The notes under the pieces were generated by a model, which saw nothing but the letters and a program-made list of their open reading frames with translations, was not told where the DNA came from and did not search any database. Below are positions 5,102 to 6,467 of a stretch of 6,467 nucleotides of DNA, in pieces. Both the position numbers and the translations under genes were made by a program. Numbering within the stretch: position 1 is the first letter of the stretch; each line of letters starts with the position of its first letter. Where the stretch lies: assembly GCA_003648395.1 (NCBI GenBank), contig QMPB01000271.1, positions 1 to 6,467 on the forward strand, written 5' to 3'. This stretch comes from Bacteroidota bacterium (GTDB lineage Bacteria; Bacteroidota; Bacteroidia; Bacteroidales; UBA1556).

Positions 5102-6467
5102 TTACATAGGTTTAATAGGCAATTTCAAACTTAATAAAACAGTTTTTAATAAATTTACATTCTCAATTTTTGTCTCACTCGTGAACTGCATTTTGTCTTT
5201 TAATGTTTCATTTAGCAAATGTACTCTTTCAGTAACCATAAATATTTTTTTATCCATTTCGTCCTGATCAAAATCCTTAGTGGTATAATCTACATAATAA
5301 GTAAATTTTGTTTCCATGATTAGGTAGTTATTTAAAGTACTAATATTGATGAAAGTATGAATAACTCCTCTGCTCAAATGATTATCAATAATATGAACAT
5401 AAATAGGGAAAAACAGGAATGGAGGGATAGCCAGCATCTCTGTCTCAACATGAGGCTCTATATCAAGCTCAAACTTCAGATCATAATCATAACGCATTTG
5501 ATGAAGCTTGAGAAAACTTTGAAGCGTTTCCAACTCTTTATCAAGCACAATAGCATTAACTGTAGATGTTTCCACAAAAACACGGATGAGTTTTGCCAAA
5601 CCAGAGAGAAAAATACTCGACTCCTTTATTCTTGTCTTCGCAATAAGCTCCTTAATGCCGGATAAACTACTATTTATAAATTGTGGATTTAGCTGATAAC
5701 GTAATAATGCCGGATTTAACTTACTGCGCTTGGTTTCAGTTCTAATTTTATTTTGGCGCACAAGCAAATACGTGGATATGAGAACTAAAATCAAAATAAT
5801 AATAATCCCTGTTATAAGTATTAAAGTCTTTGTTTTAATGATTTTAGAAGCTTGCATTTGATTTTCAATTATTTGAATCTCTGCATGGTTTCTCTCCTTT
5901 TCAAATTTCACTTCCATCTCACTTATAAGTTCAATATTTTGAATCTCTCTGATGGAATCTTTTATCCTCTTATAAGTGCTAAGCGATTGATAGGCTTTTT
6001 CCCATTTCCCCATGGCAGCATAAACATCTTTAAATGCCTCGTGATTAGCTACTATATAATCATAGAATCCGTACTCTTTTGCTACTTGTAAACTCTGATT
6101 AAAATATTTTAATGATATCTGATATTTTTCTTCTGCTTGGTAAACACTCCCAATATTATATAAACTCATCACTATTCCATGTCGGTTTGACATGATTTCA
6201 AAGGCATGTAATGATTTATTGAAGTATTCAAGTGATTTCTCATAATCTTCCAAGTTACCATAATACATTCCTAAATTATTTAGGACATAGGCCTTCCCAT
6301 TAATATCTCCAAGTTCTTCCCGCTCATTTAAACTTCTTATATAAAAAATTAATGCAGAATCCGACTTGCCTTGATACCAAGAAATTGTACCTATATTATT
6401 AAATAATCGTGCTTGCTCATTAAAATTACCAAGTGAATCCTGAATAGCCAAAGCTTCCTTATAATAC
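5102..6467 (-). CDS. TPR-containing LytS-type sensor with degenerate kinase domain (N-terminus outside window)
   Basis: The frame runs open to the window edge: codons reading YYKEA precede the TTG at 6451, so the true start lies outside. Residues are numbered from that TTG. TPR repeats fill about 1-160 (for example FNNIGTISWYQGKSDSALIFY, then LNNLGMYYGNLEDYEKSLEYF and LYNIGSVYQAEEKYQISLKYF near 57-117). A charged helix, probably coiled coil, follows (160-205), then one membrane segment (208-231) and a LytS/His_kinase-type region (about 243-335) with an ATPase-like tail to 449. The phosphoacceptor motif NPHFxFNSLN is changed to NPQFINSSLS (255-264): Q257 replaces the histidine, and both asparagines are lost. 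The N box, normally QPxVENAIKHG, reads FPIYVHIIDNH (348-358), and no G box is visible. The Y/F-L-x4-R signature (QSFLKLHQMR, 311-320) and IPPF (342-345) remain and show the origin. It is expected to sense through periplasmic TPRs but not to phosphorylate itself. No stop or frameshift is present. Confidence 0.88.
   Translation of the reverse strand, partial: YYKEALAIQDSLGNFNEQARLFNNIGTISWYQGKSDSALIFYIRSLNEREELGDINGKAYVLNNLGMYYGNLEDYEKSLEYFNKSLHAFEIMSNRHGIVMSLYNIGSVYQAEEKYQISLKYFNQSLQVAKEYGFYDYIVANHEAFKDVYAAMGKWEKAYQSLSTYKRIKDSIREIQNIELISEMEVKFEKERNHAEIQIIENQMQASKIIKTKTLILITGIIIILILVLISTYLLVRQNKIRTETKRSKLNPALLRYQLNPQFINSSLSGIKELIAKTRIKESSIFLSGLAKLIRVFVETSTVNAIVLDKELETLQSFLKLHQMRYDYDLKFELDIEPHVETEMLAIPPFLFFPIYVHIIDNHLSRGVIHTFINISTLNNYLIMETKFTYYVDYTTKDFDQDEMDKKIFMVTERVHLLNETLKDKMQFTSETKIENVNLLKTVLLSLKLPIKPM

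Noticed and set aside
5357..5665. 102-codon ORF on the plus strand
   Set aside because: It is antisense to the kinase-like region of the sensor, where the sense frame shows clear family residues; there is no support for a separate gene.
5852..6091. 79-codon ORF on the plus strand
   Set aside because: It is antisense to the coiled-coil and TPR part of the sensor; the hydrophobic, aromatic-rich product is a complement artefact.
5102..6467. Sensor gene as a pseudogene
   Set aside because: Key residues are lost, but there is no stop or frameshift over about 455 codons, and the TPR, membrane and dimerisation-type parts are well preserved.

Overview
This is a low-GC (about one third G+C by eye) window from what looks like a member of the Bacteroidetes. 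Four intergenic stretches carry a TAnnTTTG -7 box, the signature of the Bacteroidetes primary sigma factor. Most starts have A-rich leaders rather than Shine-Dalgarno sequences. The protein types also fit: a short lipoprotein with an SLRSK..RLTG.W motif, a TPR-containing LytS-type sensor and a LytTR regulator. Genus cannot be told from the sequence.

Layout, left to right. Plus strand: the 3' part of a multi-pass MFS-like transporter (1-1016, cut by the window edge), then a small lipocalin-like lipoprotein (1101-1514). From 1515 onward everything is on the minus strand. Transcription therefore converges at 1515-1608, where a weak hairpin may act as terminator. Reading the minus strand in its own direction (right to left): a TPR/transmembrane sensor of the LytS class (6467-5102, N-terminus outside the window), a LytTR response regulator (5022-4261), a zeta-toxin-family P-loop kinase (4131-3556), an 11-nt overlapping 58-codon ORF (3566-3390) that is a candidate antitoxin, a D-2-hydroxyacid dehydrogenase (3330-2392), and a secreted protein of unknown function (2319-1609) with its own promoter.

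Two functional units stand out. First, the sensor/regulator pair: the regulator keeps every phosphorylation residue, but the sensor has lost the phosphoacceptor histidine (NPHF has become NPQF) and the ATP-binding N and G boxes, while keeping an open frame of about 450 codons. It reads as a pseudo-histidine-kinase. Second, the toxin plus small downstream ORF looks like a toxin-first toxin-antitoxin module, and the dehydrogenase may be transcribed with it because no promoter is visible in the 59-nt gap between them.

No stretch longer than 300 bases lacks a gene. No tRNA, rRNA, CRISPR array, insertion sequence or phage gene was seen. Nothing amounts to a clearly new multi-gene defence or biosynthetic system; the pseudokinase and the small partner ORF are the most interesting items.
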